From Paenibacillus sp. J45TS6 (lineage in GTDB: Bacteria; Bacillota; Bacilli; Paenibacillales; Paenibacillaceae): a stretch of DNA of 64,000 bases. Positions within the stretch are counted from its first letter, which is position 1. The number at the start of each line of letters is the position of its first letter. The translations under genes and the position numbers were made by a program. The notes beneath the pieces are model-generated. The model worked only from the letters and a program-made list of their open reading frames with translations. It did no database searches and was not told where the DNA came from. The stretch is from contig NZ_BOSJ01000002.1 of the NCBI RefSeq assembly GCF_018403285.1, forward strand, positions 248,001 to 312,000, in the 5' to 3' direction. Shown here piece after piece: positions 52,468 to 61,285 of this stretch.

Positions 52468-53703
52468 TTATCTGCGATTCGCTACCTTATCCCACTCTTT
52501 ATCGAGTTTGGCTAGATACGCGTCAATATCTCCATTTTGCAAAAACTCCTGTACGATAGAATTCAGCTGTACTGCCGAAGGAATATAGTGATCAGCAAAA
52601 TCGGTAACTTGTCCTTTTTCTATGTAAGGAATTACACCCGCTACACTTGGATCATCCTGCTTCACACCCTCTACAGCAGAAAATAAATTCTGTTCCGTAA
52701 TGTACTGTTTAATGTTGTCTTCACGAAGCAAAAACTTAATAAATTCCAACGATTCCTCTTTATATTTTGTATCATTAGATACCGTCAGGAGCGTATCGAT
52801 TCCATTAACAAGATTGATTTCTTCCGGGTTGTTACTCGTCGGAAAAGTAAAAAAGCCAATTTCGATATCCGGATTCGCTTTCCTTATTTCCGGAATTGCC
52901 CAAGTTCCTTGTATGTACATAAAGGCTTCGCCATTTGCAAACGCTCGGTTGCCGTCTGCATACGTTTTACCAAAGTTATCACTGTGTCCGTAATCTAGAA
53001 TGGCCAGCTGTTTCTCCGCGATTTCTCTGTATCTATCCTGAAAAGTCGTTTTGTCTTCTCTACGATCGATATAAAAATCAATACCTTCTAGATTCAGAGC
53101 TAACGCATTAAAGGAAAGACTCGCTTGCCAATCATCCTTATAGGTTAAGTAAAATGGAATTTTGCCTGCGTCCTTAATCTTTTTCGCGGTTTCGAGCAGT
53201 TCGTCCCAAGTCTTCGGAACGTCCAGCCCCATTTCTTTGAAAAGCGTTTTGTTATACATAATGCCGTTTGCATTCGTTGCATAAGGGATACCGGTAAGCT
53301 CGTCCATACCGCTTGTATCTGTTACCATTTGGAGGTAACTCGGATTAATAAGATCGATCATCTCTTGATCCGTTTGTTCCATAAAAATATGGCTTTGCGA
53401 GAGGACTGAGAATGTATCCGTCGCTCCAAGCGCTATGATGTCAGGGACATCATTTTTGACAAGTCTTGTCTTGAGTACCGTCTCCGCATCTGGCGGATTC
53501 ACTTGTGTTACCTCAATCTTGGATTGTTCACTATTGAATTTTTGAACCAACTTGTCGAAGGATTCCTTCGCCTCCGATTTATTCTGAAAAAACTCCAGCT
53601 GAATTTTGTCCGATGCTCCGCTGGTACTGCACGCGCTCAATGTCAGCACGGCTCCTCCGATAAGTAAAAGCAGCTTACAACCTTTGAGCATACTAAATCC
53701 CAT
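52468..53703 (-). CDS. Sugar ABC transporter substrate-binding lipoprotein
   Basis: A 411-residue solute-binding protein. The signal peptide ends VLTLSACSTSG (lipidated Cys near residue 25), followed by IQLEFFQNKSEAKESFDKLV. Segments such as FLTYKDDWQASLSF and AFMYIQGTWAIPEI are typical of oligosaccharide-binding proteins. The ATG has GAGGAGGGG 5 nt upstream. A CcpA-site-like sequence is just upstream of the gene. The ligand is unknown. Confidence 0.88.
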   Translation of the reverse strand: MGFSMLKGCKLLLLIGGAVLTLSACSTSGASDKIQLEFFQNKSEAKESFDKLVQKFNSEQSKIEVTQVNPPDAETVLKTRLVKNDVPDIIALGATDTFSVLSQSHIFMEQTDQEMIDLINPSYLQMVTDTSGMDELTGIPYATNANGIMYNKTLFKEMGLDVPKTWDELLETAKKIKDAGKIPFYLTYKDDWQASLSFNALALNLEGIDFYIDRREDKTTFQDRYREIAEKQLAILDYGHSDNFGKTYADGNRAFANGEAFMYIQGTWAIPEIRKANPDIEIGFFTFPTSNNPEEINLVNGIDTLLTVSNDTKYKEESLEFIKFLLREDNIKQYITEQNLFSAVEGVKQDDPSVAGVIPYIEKGQVTDFADHYIPSAVQLNSIVQEFLQNGDIDAYLAKLDKEWDKVANRR

Positions 53704-53727
53704 GGTAGCCCCTCCTCATGATGTACA

Positions 53728-53741
53728 TAAAATCGCTTACA
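53728..53741 (-). promoter_or_regulatory. CcpA (cre)-like site before the ABC importer operon
   Basis: On the minus strand TGTAAGCGATTTTA fits the cre pattern TGWAANCGNTNWCA with one mismatch, 25 nt upstream of the start codon. It is a candidate for catabolite repression. Confidence 0.4.
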
Positions 53742-53881
53742 TTTCCTTATGTAAAAAAATGCGCTGTGCTCGTCCATCGAAAACGATTCACATCACACCC
53801 AAATCAACCACTTATCCTTATTAACCTAAATCGCACAAAATTACACATTTTCTTATGTTTTTTATATCCAAATGCTTATAA

Positions 53882-53930
53882 CAAAAAAAGGCCATCTCAG
53901 CAAGGAGATGAATCCTTGGAGATAACCTTT
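53882..53930 (-). terminator. Rho-independent terminator after the UbiA-family gene
   Basis: On the minus strand AAAGGTTATCTC pairs with GAGATGGCCTTT around an inner AAGG/CCTT stem, followed by T residues (53888-53882). Confidence 0.8.
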
Positions 53931-53951
53931 GTGTACCATTATAATCGGTTA

Positions 53952-54875
53952 CTACGTTGTCCAAATCTGAATGAATAACGCGATCACCATCATCAGTCCA
54001 CATAATACAGAAGACTGCTGGGAAGCTCCAAATAGAGGTAAATAAGCTTCCGTAGGATTTTCTTTGTTACTTAGTGTTTTATACACTTTATAAAGCGGAA
54101 TGACAGAAATGATGGCAATAAGACCATACACCGGCAGTGCACCAAACACAACGGCGATAACCAAAAATACATAAGCAAGGGCGGTCATCATTTTTGATGC
54201 GCGCAGCCCCTTCTCTTCTCCCCAGACCACAACTAAAGTGTTCTTACCGGCTGCAGCATCCGCATGTCTATGCAAGAAATGATGATTATACAAAAGCATC
54301 GTAGTGAGCATCCCGATCGGGAATGACAATAACAGCGGTGTAAGATGGAATTCACCCGTCTGTACATAGTAAGCACCGAGCACAGGCAAAACGCCAAAGG
54401 AGATAAAGATCGCCATCTCACCATACCCTTTTCCTCGGTAACCTAACTTAAGCGGTGGTGCTACATAGAAATAAGCAAGTAAAGCGCCTATTATAGCCAA
54501 AACCAGAATAGGCCAACCGCAGATCATCGTAAGTACAAGACCGCACACCGCAGCAAGCAGCAAGAATCCCCAAGTAATACTTGCAAGACGCTTTTCCGAT
54601 ATTTTACCTGACGTTAGAATCGCGGAATGTGTAGCAATGTCACCTTCTAGCTCGACCGCTTTTGTATCTGCCCCGTTGCGGTAATCCCAGAGATCATTGA
54701 TGAGATTAGAGAAAATATGTGCCGATACGGCCCCCACCAGTGTGACTAAAAATAAAAACCAATGAAACTCTTTCGTCACTGCATAAGCAGCTACCGTTCC
54801 GAGAATCACGGGAACAATCATAACCGTTATCGAAAATATCCGGGTAAGTTGTTTAAAAAATTCCCATTTTTTCAT
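53952..54875 (-). CDS. UbiA-family prenyltransferase, MenA-like
   Basis: A 307-residue membrane enzyme with about nine helices. The first Asp-rich motif is NLINDLWDYRNGAD (about residues 57-70), which fits N-D-x-x-D-x-x-x-G-x-D. A second motif lies near HHFLHRHADAAAGKNTL. The length and sequence fit 1,4-dihydroxy-2-naphthoate polyprenyltransferase, which makes demethylmenaquinone, but other menaquinone-type UbiA members are possible and no men operon is adjacent. GGAGG is about 14 nt before the ATG, a longer spacing than usual. It has its own terminator. Confidence 0.75.
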   Translation of the reverse strand: MKKWEFFKQLTRIFSITVMIVPVILGTVAAYAVTKEFHWFLFLVTLVGAVSAHIFSNLINDLWDYRNGADTKAVELEGDIATHSAILTSGKISEKRLASITWGFLLLAAVCGLVLTMICGWPILVLAIIGALLAYFYVAPPLKLGYRGKGYGEMAIFISFGVLPVLGAYYVQTGEFHLTPLLLSFPIGMLTTMLLYNHHFLHRHADAAAGKNTLVVVWGEEKGLRASKMMTALAYVFLVIAVVFGALPVYGLIAIISVIPLYKVYKTLSNKENPTEAYLPLFGASQQSSVLCGLMMVIALFIQIWTT

Positions 54876-55054
54876 GATGTAATAAAATCCTCCTACGAAA
54901 ATTCATGACCATTGTATAAATACTTTGTGACAATGTTCACACAATGTTAAATTATACACCCAAATTGCCAATTTTGTCATAGGAAAATTATATACTTTTC
55001 AAAAAAACATTAATCCTGATGAAAGCAACGAAAGGTATTTCGAAATTGATTCAT

Positions 55055-55522
55055 TTAAGGAAATTTTCTTTTCTTTTGTTGAGAAGAAAAATAATTCAAG
55101 ATCATCCCTATGATATAGAGAATGATTCCTACATTTAGAGCCAGATCGGCAATATTCATAATACCTCCGCCTTCGGAGAAGACAATAAAATCCGTTACCG
55201 TACCATGCCAGAACCGATCGATCATATTCCCCGCTGCACCGCCGACAAGAAATCCCGCTCCTGCATTCGAAATACGGCCCTGAATATCCCCTTTGGACCG
55301 ATAATAAAGAATAAGACAGATAAAGATGACAGCAACTACACCAAATAAACGAGCATACCCCTGAAATAAGCTGAACGCCATACCTGAATTCTCATAATGC
55401 TGGAGTTCATAGATAATTCCTCTTACAGGAATCACTTCAGATATTGCGATATGGTCACGTACCCACCACTTACTGAGCTGATCAAGCAGAATAACAAGAA
55501 ATGCCGTAAAGTAAAATACCAT
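55055..55522 (-). CDS. lspA: Signal peptidase II (lipoprotein signal peptidase)
   Basis: A 155-residue membrane aspartyl peptidase that removes signal peptides from prolipoproteins after lipidation. Four helices are predicted. The conserved catalytic regions are GNMIDRFWHGTVTDF (Asp about 100) and NIADLALNVG (Asp about 127), and HYENSGMAFS is the conserved N-terminal motif. The ATG at 55522 has AAGGAGG 5 nt upstream; a GTG at 55525 would be too close to it. The window encodes several lipoproteins that would be its substrates. Confidence 0.94.
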   Translation of the reverse strand: MVFYFTAFLVILLDQLSKWWVRDHIAISEVIPVRGIIYELQHYENSGMAFSLFQGYARLFGVVAVIFICLILYYRSKGDIQGRISNAGAGFLVGGAAGNMIDRFWHGTVTDFIVFSEGGGIMNIADLALNVGIILYIIGMILNYFSSQQKKRKFP

Positions 55523-55628
55523 CACTTCCTCCTTATCCGCGCAATATGTAATCCGTATGTACCTTACTAATGTACCATAGCCGCAGCTTGTACATCTAAG
55601 TGAGATTATAGATCAGTGCATACAAAAG

Positions 55629-55656
55629 AGGCCCCCCACGAATGAGAGTGCCTCCT
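55629..55656 (-). terminator. Terminator-like hairpin after the nucleoside hydrolase gene
   Basis: GAGGC/GCCTC stem with an imperfect inner extension, followed on the minus strand by TTTT. Confidence 0.55.
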
Positions 55657-55663
55657 AGATCCA

Positions 55664-56611
55664 TTAGTTGATAGCCGATAATACATCGATCAGCATCTGT
55701 TTAAACGCCTCACGATCTATATCTTCACATACGCGTACATTCGGGGTCTGTCCGAGACGACCATTGATATCAACGACGCTGTATCCTCTTGTATATTGCC
55801 CTGCCGCTTCTACATCAACGAAATACGTGCCGGACTTCGTCATAATCGATTCATTCGCAGCAACCGCCATCAGAAGTGTATCTGGGTGTGTCGTGCCCGG
55901 AAGTTTATGTACCTCTTTATTAAACTGCATAACCACCTTATTGATATCGATGAAGAATTGAGATCCTTTTGTACCCAGTGCCGCAATTTCTTCATGATCT
56001 GCATCATCCATCACCGAATAACGAGTACACATCTCCCAGCCGACCATCGTCATTGGGATACCAGAGTGGAGTACAATTCGTGCTGCTTCCGGATCAGTAT
56101 AGAAGTTATATTCTGCTGCAGGCGTGATATTACCAAGTGCGTTATTCGCCCCGCCCATGATATAGATATGAGGGATAAGTGGAATAATCGTAGGGTCTTT
56201 TTGAATCGCCATTGCAATATTCGTAAGCGGTGCAATCGCCAGAATGTGGATTTCTCCAGGATTTGCATGTACCGTCTCAATGATATAATCTACCGCATGT
56301 TTTGTTTCGGGACGCTGAACTGCTTTTGGAAAATGAGCTCCGCCCATGCCGTCATCACCATGTACATCATCTACATAACGGTGCTGAGCTGTTCCGAGGG
56401 TAAGCATCGGGCGCTCGATCCCTTTATATACGGGAACTTGTCCACCTTTTCCAGCGACTTGCACCGTATATAATGCGTTCTCTACTTCCTGATTAAACTC
56501 TACATTTCCCCCGGTGATGGTGATTCCTTCCACCTGAAAATAATGAAGCGCTGTCAGGATCGCTATCGTATCGTCTCCTGCCGTATCCGTATCAATAATC
56601 ACTCGTTTCAT
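55664..56611 (-). CDS. Nucleoside hydrolase (IunH/purine-pyrimidine ribohydrolase family)
   Basis: A 315-residue enzyme that hydrolyses the N-glycosidic bond of ribonucleosides. The calcium-binding motif DTDTAGDD is at residues 7-14. Also present are MGGANNALGN, AAEYNFYTDPEAARIV (the usual NxxxDPEAA block) and TTHPDTLLMA. The length is normal for the family. It is monocistronic. A base specificity (purine, pyrimidine or inosine/uridine) cannot be read from sequence. Confidence 0.9.
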   Translation of the reverse strand: MKRVIIDTDTAGDDTIAILTALHYFQVEGITITGGNVEFNQEVENALYTVQVAGKGGQVPVYKGIERPMLTLGTAQHRYVDDVHGDDGMGGAHFPKAVQRPETKHAVDYIIETVHANPGEIHILAIAPLTNIAMAIQKDPTIIPLIPHIYIMGGANNALGNITPAAEYNFYTDPEAARIVLHSGIPMTMVGWEMCTRYSVMDDADHEEIAALGTKGSQFFIDINKVVMQFNKEVHKLPGTTHPDTLLMAVAANESIMTKSGTYFVDVEAAGQYTRGYSVVDINGRLGQTPNVRVCEDIDREAFKQMLIDVLSAIN

Positions 56612-56830
56612 CTGTATACACTCCCTGTTGTCTTGTTCTTTGCCAAAAAAACATGTACTTCTTTCATTATTGAACCATTTCCCTCATCATTCTTGCAAGT
56701 ATTTATCTCGCCTTCCACCCTATTAGCATGGTCTCTAATACGGTTACAATATTCCCTTTATTTGCATTCCTTCTTCCTTTTCGTTACCATTTTAAAGAAC
56801 TCATTACGATTATACAGGAGGATTATTTAT

Positions 56831-57280
56831 ATGTTAGAAATGCAAAGCTTTATCCATCGTTGGAACACACACCGTGAAGTGCTACATAAACTCGTTGATC
56901 TGAATCAAGAAGGACTTGCTGAGTATAAACCATGGGATGGCAGCATGAGTTATGGAGAACTCGCTCTTCATATTGCCGGCTCGATGGAGATGTTTGCAAA
57001 TACCGTGATTCGCGGCGAATTCACTCCTCCACAAACAAAAAATGAGTGGACTACGATGGAAGATGTGCGTAACCTCGTTCATCGTTATACAGAGTCTACA
57101 TCCTCCCTGCTCGCTTCCATTACTGAAGAACAGTTGCAACAAGAAATTGCATTGTTCGGAAAAACAGCACCCGGCTTTGCTATCCTAAACATGGCTCTAG
57201 ACCATGAAATTCATCATAAGGGGCAGCTGTTCACCTTTGCTCGTGTGGCAGGGGTTAGTGAACTGCCATTCTTCATGTAA
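56831..57280 (+). CDS. DinB family protein
   Basis: A 149-residue four-helix-bundle protein of the DinB/YfiT-like metal-binding superfamily. Histidines at LALHIAGSM and DHEIHHKGQLFTFAR lie at the expected positions for a metal site. Family members are thiol-transferases or hydrolases in some cases and of unknown role in most. The ATG at 56831 has AGGAGG 8 nt upstream. It is the first gene after the divergent nucleoside hydrolase, with a promoter region between. Function in this organism is unknown. Confidence 0.82.
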   Translation: MLEMQSFIHRWNTHREVLHKLVDLNQEGLAEYKPWDGSMSYGELALHIAGSMEMFANTVIRGEFTPPQTKNEWTTMEDVRNLVHRYTESTSSLLASITEEQLQQEIALFGKTAPGFAILNMALDHEIHHKGQLFTFARVAGVSELPFFM

Positions 57281-57437
57281 AAGCATAGATTTGTCCTCTT
57301 TGAACCAGTCCTATACGAAGTTTGTAATGGGCTGGTTCTTCTGTTTTTTACCCAAACTATTTATTTTTCCTGAATTCCAATTCATTGTCTTGAGATCTGG
57401 GTAATGAGTAATAACTTTAAGTGGGAGGTATTTTCTT

Positions 57438-58358
57438 TTGAAAAAGTGGAATGTATTTATGATGGGGATCGTTCTTGTCCTCGTACTCGCAGCTTGCGGC
57501 AATAACGATGCCGAGCCAAGCAACGGAGGTACAACAGAAGGAACTCCAACAGCAAACGAACAAACTTCAGGTAACAACGAAGACGTAAATGAGACAGAAC
57601 AACAAACCCCTACAGCAGAAGAATTACTCACACGGATTACCGAAGCAAGCAAAGGAATTCAGAGTTACTCTATGAACAGCAAAATCGAACAAAACCTCAC
57701 AGTTACCATGGATGGCCAAGAGCAAAAGCAAGATGTAAATATGGATATGAAAACAGATCTGGTGCTGAACCCTGTCGCTGCATATCAAGAGATCAAAACC
57801 TCCATGCCCGGTCAAGAGGGTACACAGGAGATAAAACAGTATATTACGGAAGACGGAGTATACACGCAAATGGGAGATGCTTGGATGTCCCTGCCTGAAG
57901 AAGCCACCGCTCCCCTGCTGGAACAGATGAAGAATCAGTCCAACGCAGGTTCTCAGTTCGAACAACTTAGCAGTATCGCAAATGATCTAGCGGTTGAAGA
58001 AGAAGGAGATATCTACTGGCTGAAAGCTAACCTTTCCGGCGATAAAGTCAAAGAACTTGCAACCACCATGCTGTCTCAAAGCGGTGCTACCGATCCGCAG
58101 ATGGCAGCCATGATGCAGCAGATGAACATTAAATCCATGGACATTTCCTATAGTGTAGACAAAGAGACCTACTATCCAAAAGACCTCGTCTACTCCATGA
58201 ATATGGATATGGACATGGAGGGTCAGGCACTCTCGATTCTAATGAAAATGGACAGCTCACTTAGAGATTACAATAAGATGGAAAGCATAAAAGTACCGCA
58301 GGATGTAATCGATAACGCGGTTGAACAGCAGATGCCAGCGGAGACAGCGACACCATAG
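57438..58358 (+). CDS. Lipoprotein, DUF6612-like
   Basis: A 306-residue lipoprotein. The TTG start has GGGAGG 9 nt upstream. The signal peptide ends LVLAACGNNDAE (lipidated Cys near residue 20), followed by a Gly/Thr/Glu-rich linker, then a soluble domain (SYSMNSKIEQNLTVTMDGQE, then QYITEDGVYTQMGDAWMSLP) like the LppX/LolA-related DUF6612 proteins. It may bind hydrophobic molecules at the membrane surface, but that is only a fold-based guess. It is monocistronic with a strong terminator. Confidence 0.8.
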   Translation: MKKWNVFMMGIVLVLVLAACGNNDAEPSNGGTTEGTPTANEQTSGNNEDVNETEQQTPTAEELLTRITEASKGIQSYSMNSKIEQNLTVTMDGQEQKQDVNMDMKTDLVLNPVAAYQEIKTSMPGQEGTQEIKQYITEDGVYTQMGDAWMSLPEEATAPLLEQMKNQSNAGSQFEQLSSIANDLAVEEEGDIYWLKANLSGDKVKELATTMLSQSGATDPQMAAMMQQMNIKSMDISYSVDKETYYPKDLVYSMNMDMDMEGQALSILMKMDSSLRDYNKMESIKVPQDVIDNAVEQQMPAETATP

Positions 58359-58369
58359 AAGACATAAAA

Positions 58370-58418
58370 GAAAAATAGCGACTGATCCCTTGTGGGAAGG
58401 TCGCTATTTTTCTTTTTA
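58370..58418 (+). terminator. Rho-independent terminator after the lipoprotein gene
   Basis: AAAAATAGCGAC and GTCGCTATTTTT form a 12-bp stem with an inner CCC/GGG pairing, followed by CTTTTT. Confidence 0.88.
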
Positions 58419-58547
58419 GGATTCATTTATTTTTAATTGTCTTCTACTATATATATTGACTGTATTCTCTTCATTAAAAGTGATATCGTACCACAGTTCG
58501 TACATTTTCTATAGTTTATTCAGGAGATTAGACGGTTGCTTCCTTAC

Positions 58548-58835
58548 CTATGTTCTCAAGTAAACCTCTGATCCCATCGGTATATCTGATGGAACCAAGG
58601 ATTTCCCAACACATATCCCTATCGTTTTTCTATCAATGAGTGAGTTCGAAACTTGAACGGAAATCACTCTTAAATCTAACTCTTTGTTATCGGGTGTTCG
58701 AAGTACAATATCGTCACCTATGCTGCTTTTGATTTCAGGATGACTTAATGTATTAAGTTCAGAATTGACTCCTACAATAATCGTTCCGTGTTCTTTGGAT
58801 TCAAATACATCTCCAATGTCCAGTAACTTGTGCAT
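58548..58835 (-). CDS. Small protein of unknown function in the McrBC-like operon
   Basis: A 95-residue protein, predicted mostly beta (GTIIVGVNSELN, then DDIVLRTPDNKELDLRVISV and CVGKSLVPSDIPMGSEVYLR). I recognise no family. It starts 32 nt after the stop of the McrC-like gene on the same strand, with AGGGGAAG before the ATG, so it is the third gene of that operon. A small beta-barrel with a basic surface could bind nucleic acid or the nuclease, but that is only a guess. No catalytic residues are evident. Confidence 0.6.
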   Translation of the reverse strand: MHKLLDIGDVFESKEHGTIIVGVNSELNTLSHPEIKSSIGDDIVLRTPDNKELDLRVISVQVSNSLIDRKTIGICVGKSLVPSDIPMGSEVYLRT

Positions 58836-58867
58836 TTATAATCTTCCCCTCTATTCTATCGGCCGCT

Positions 58868-61285
58868 TCATTCGGTATCATTTCGAATTTCTTTGACTTG
58901 ATGTGCCAAATCGACCTGAGAGTGATCCAATTCTACTTTCACTGTGCCTTTACGCCGCAATTCTCGCCATTCACTCAATTGTTCTTCCGTCTCTAGCTTG
59001 AGTTCAGCAATTTCCTTTGCCCGATCGAAAATGTATTTGGATGTGTAAAGCAATCGATAGATACCTAGACCACCCGAGATAATTGGCTCTTCTCGTTTGA
59101 TCCATTTTTCGACCGATAACTTCACATAAAGCTTATCTTCCGTTCCCTTTCTAGCAGGACGTTCCTTTAATTCACCTCTCCGGACGACTTTCCAGTCCCT
59201 TACCTTGCCATACCAATGAATTCCCGTTTCACCCGTACCCGCGAATTTTCCTTTCGACTGATAAAGAGCGACGTACTCAATCTGTGTAAGAATCTTATGG
59301 TCGGAGATATTTTCAAGCGGTAGATGATAGTAATGATACTGTAGTGCACTTTCTAATTGAGCAACCTCTCTTAATGATCCTACCAGAACATTTTTACCGG
59401 ATAGCTTATCCTGATAATAACTTTTCGTCCCGCGAGGACGCGTTGATCGCTCATATGCTTTTTCTGGACTATCCATAATAATCTCATCCAAAAATGCATC
59501 CATTAACTCCGTGGAGTTTGGCAAAAAGGGAAACGCACCGACGTTAACGAGCTCAATACTTTTATAAAATTTATGTTCACGATACGTTTTTTCGTCATGA
59601 TATGGAAATAGTACGTAAGCTCCAAACATACTTCGCTCTAATTCCTGCCCCCCATCAGCATACACAATCGCATCTCTATACCTATGCATTGTATTAATAT
59701 CATCCTCTTCAGGCCCAGGCTGCTTGTACTTCTGATAATAGTAAGACCCTTCATAGGCAGGGTTAATCCGGTACTTTGCATCAAAGATATATTTGTACTC
59801 CATAGCAGACTCATTCTTTTTCAGGGTCAACACATTATCTGGTTTTTGGCCAAGGGTTGCACTACGATCACCACGAGGCAGCGCATTATAGTACAGCGTA
59901 AAAATTTCTCCCGTTTTCTGATTACGGTATACCATTTTGGCTGCTTGCGATTTATCCAGCGTAAAAAACACACCCGTACGATTAACCTTAATGATATCTT
60001 GTTTTAACAACTCATATTTGCGGGCTAACAGCTCATTAATCTTCAGGAAACACCAGTATTCGTACAGTTGCGCTAAATCCTTCATAGACAATCGGAATAA
60101 ATCACTGTGTACCGTGAGCCCTTTCATGAGCATCAAGTAACTTCGATATACCTCTCTATATCCTGGTGCCATCTGCAGCACCAGCGTGACGGAGAGTTGT
60201 TTCATTTCCCCCACATTCTTCAGAAAATCCAGTTGTAAGAGCCGTTGTAACTGATTCTGCATGGATGTCATTTTCTTATCCAACAAAGGGTCTTGGAGTT
60301 TCCCTGATACGGCAAGTTTCATCTTCATCTGTTTCAGTTTCTTAGATACTCGCATTAATACCCATCTAACAAAACGATTCTCCATCGTATCATACTCAGC
60401 ATGACGTTTCGTTTCGAGGGCATGTGTTGGGTATAGCCGTTGCCCTTGATGCGGAATAAAACCATGCTGTTCATGAGGTGTAAGAAGATGTGGACGTTTT
60501 GTTATGTAGGCTATATTCTCTTTGCCTGCTTTCTTTACTTTAGACGCATCGACTACTCTTGGTTCTCTTTCCAGCCTATAATGAGGATTTATATGAATCC
60601 GTTCCACTGCTTGCTTAAGCTGATCAAAAACATACTGTAAGATTGTAAAAAACTCCGTAAGACTCTGATGATGTGTCTCTTTTAACCCCATTAGATGATA
60701 CGTTTTCCTTAAAAAATCAAAAGACAGATTATATATCTGCCGATTAATATCACTTAAGATCATCTGGTAATCTCTTTTGTAATCCATCTTAGAAGGATAG
60801 ATTTCAAGTTGCAGCTGGAATAACGGTCGTCCTCGGTATTGAAGTTCCAGCTCTGTAAGCCCTACCTCATTCTGAAAATTCAAAATGCCAGAAAGAATCG
60901 AACGACCTAGTGGCTTTACAGCCTGACGAATATAAACATTGTTATGATGAAAAGTAAGTTCTGACGTTTGCTTTTTTTCAATGACAAGTTCATATGACTG
61001 CGTTTCATAGAATAAAGGGTAGCTTTTGTCCCCTGTCTTCCAAAGAATCAACTTCCCCTGTTCAGGTGAAAAAACATACATATTCTCTAGTACAAGCTCA
61101 TCCGATAAGATCTCCATCTGCAGGGTGTTCGAATCTATCCATGCTCCTGTATCCTTACGATGGAGTTGTAGAGATTCTACCGTAGGATGATATGGCTTTC
61201 CCTGGATATATAGGTTAAAGAGATTGGTCTCTATGCGAACGAGCTCTACACTTTGATTAAGAAAGCCAGTATGAGGTGAATCCAT
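58868..61285 (-). CDS. McrC-like nuclease subunit (DUF2357 family)
   Basis: An 805-residue protein of the McrC-like group found next to McrB-type AAA+ proteins. The N-terminal half (DUF2357-like) is beta-rich, followed by a helical middle. A PD-(D/E)xK nuclease core is visible: KPDNVLTL (about 481-488) and YIFDAKYRI (DAK at 502-504). The C-terminus forms a long helical segment. It overlaps mcrB by 29 bp (ATG 61285, GGAGG 10 nt upstream), so translation is coupled. By analogy with E. coli McrBC it would cleave modified-cytosine DNA, with the AAA+ partner supplying translocation. The length is about twice that of E. coli McrC. Confidence 0.8.
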   Translation of the reverse strand: MDSPHTGFLNQSVELVRIETNLFNLYIQGKPYHPTVESLQLHRKDTGAWIDSNTLQMEILSDELVLENMYVFSPEQGKLILWKTGDKSYPLFYETQSYELVIEKKQTSELTFHHNNVYIRQAVKPLGRSILSGILNFQNEVGLTELELQYRGRPLFQLQLEIYPSKMDYKRDYQMILSDINRQIYNLSFDFLRKTYHLMGLKETHHQSLTEFFTILQYVFDQLKQAVERIHINPHYRLEREPRVVDASKVKKAGKENIAYITKRPHLLTPHEQHGFIPHQGQRLYPTHALETKRHAEYDTMENRFVRWVLMRVSKKLKQMKMKLAVSGKLQDPLLDKKMTSMQNQLQRLLQLDFLKNVGEMKQLSVTLVLQMAPGYREVYRSYLMLMKGLTVHSDLFRLSMKDLAQLYEYWCFLKINELLARKYELLKQDIIKVNRTGVFFTLDKSQAAKMVYRNQKTGEIFTLYYNALPRGDRSATLGQKPDNVLTLKKNESAMEYKYIFDAKYRINPAYEGSYYYQKYKQPGPEEDDINTMHRYRDAIVYADGGQELERSMFGAYVLFPYHDEKTYREHKFYKSIELVNVGAFPFLPNSTELMDAFLDEIIMDSPEKAYERSTRPRGTKSYYQDKLSGKNVLVGSLREVAQLESALQYHYYHLPLENISDHKILTQIEYVALYQSKGKFAGTGETGIHWYGKVRDWKVVRRGELKERPARKGTEDKLYVKLSVEKWIKREEPIISGGLGIYRLLYTSKYIFDRAKEIAELKLETEEQLSEWRELRRKGTVKVELDHSQVDLAHQVKEIRNDTE

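Noticed and set aside
53775-53795. Second cre-like sequence near 53780
   Set aside because: The central CG is shifted by one base relative to the consensus.
55796-56473. A 225-codon plus-strand open frame
   Set aside because: It lies antisense to the nucleoside hydrolase gene, rich in Cys, His and Arg, with no family signal.
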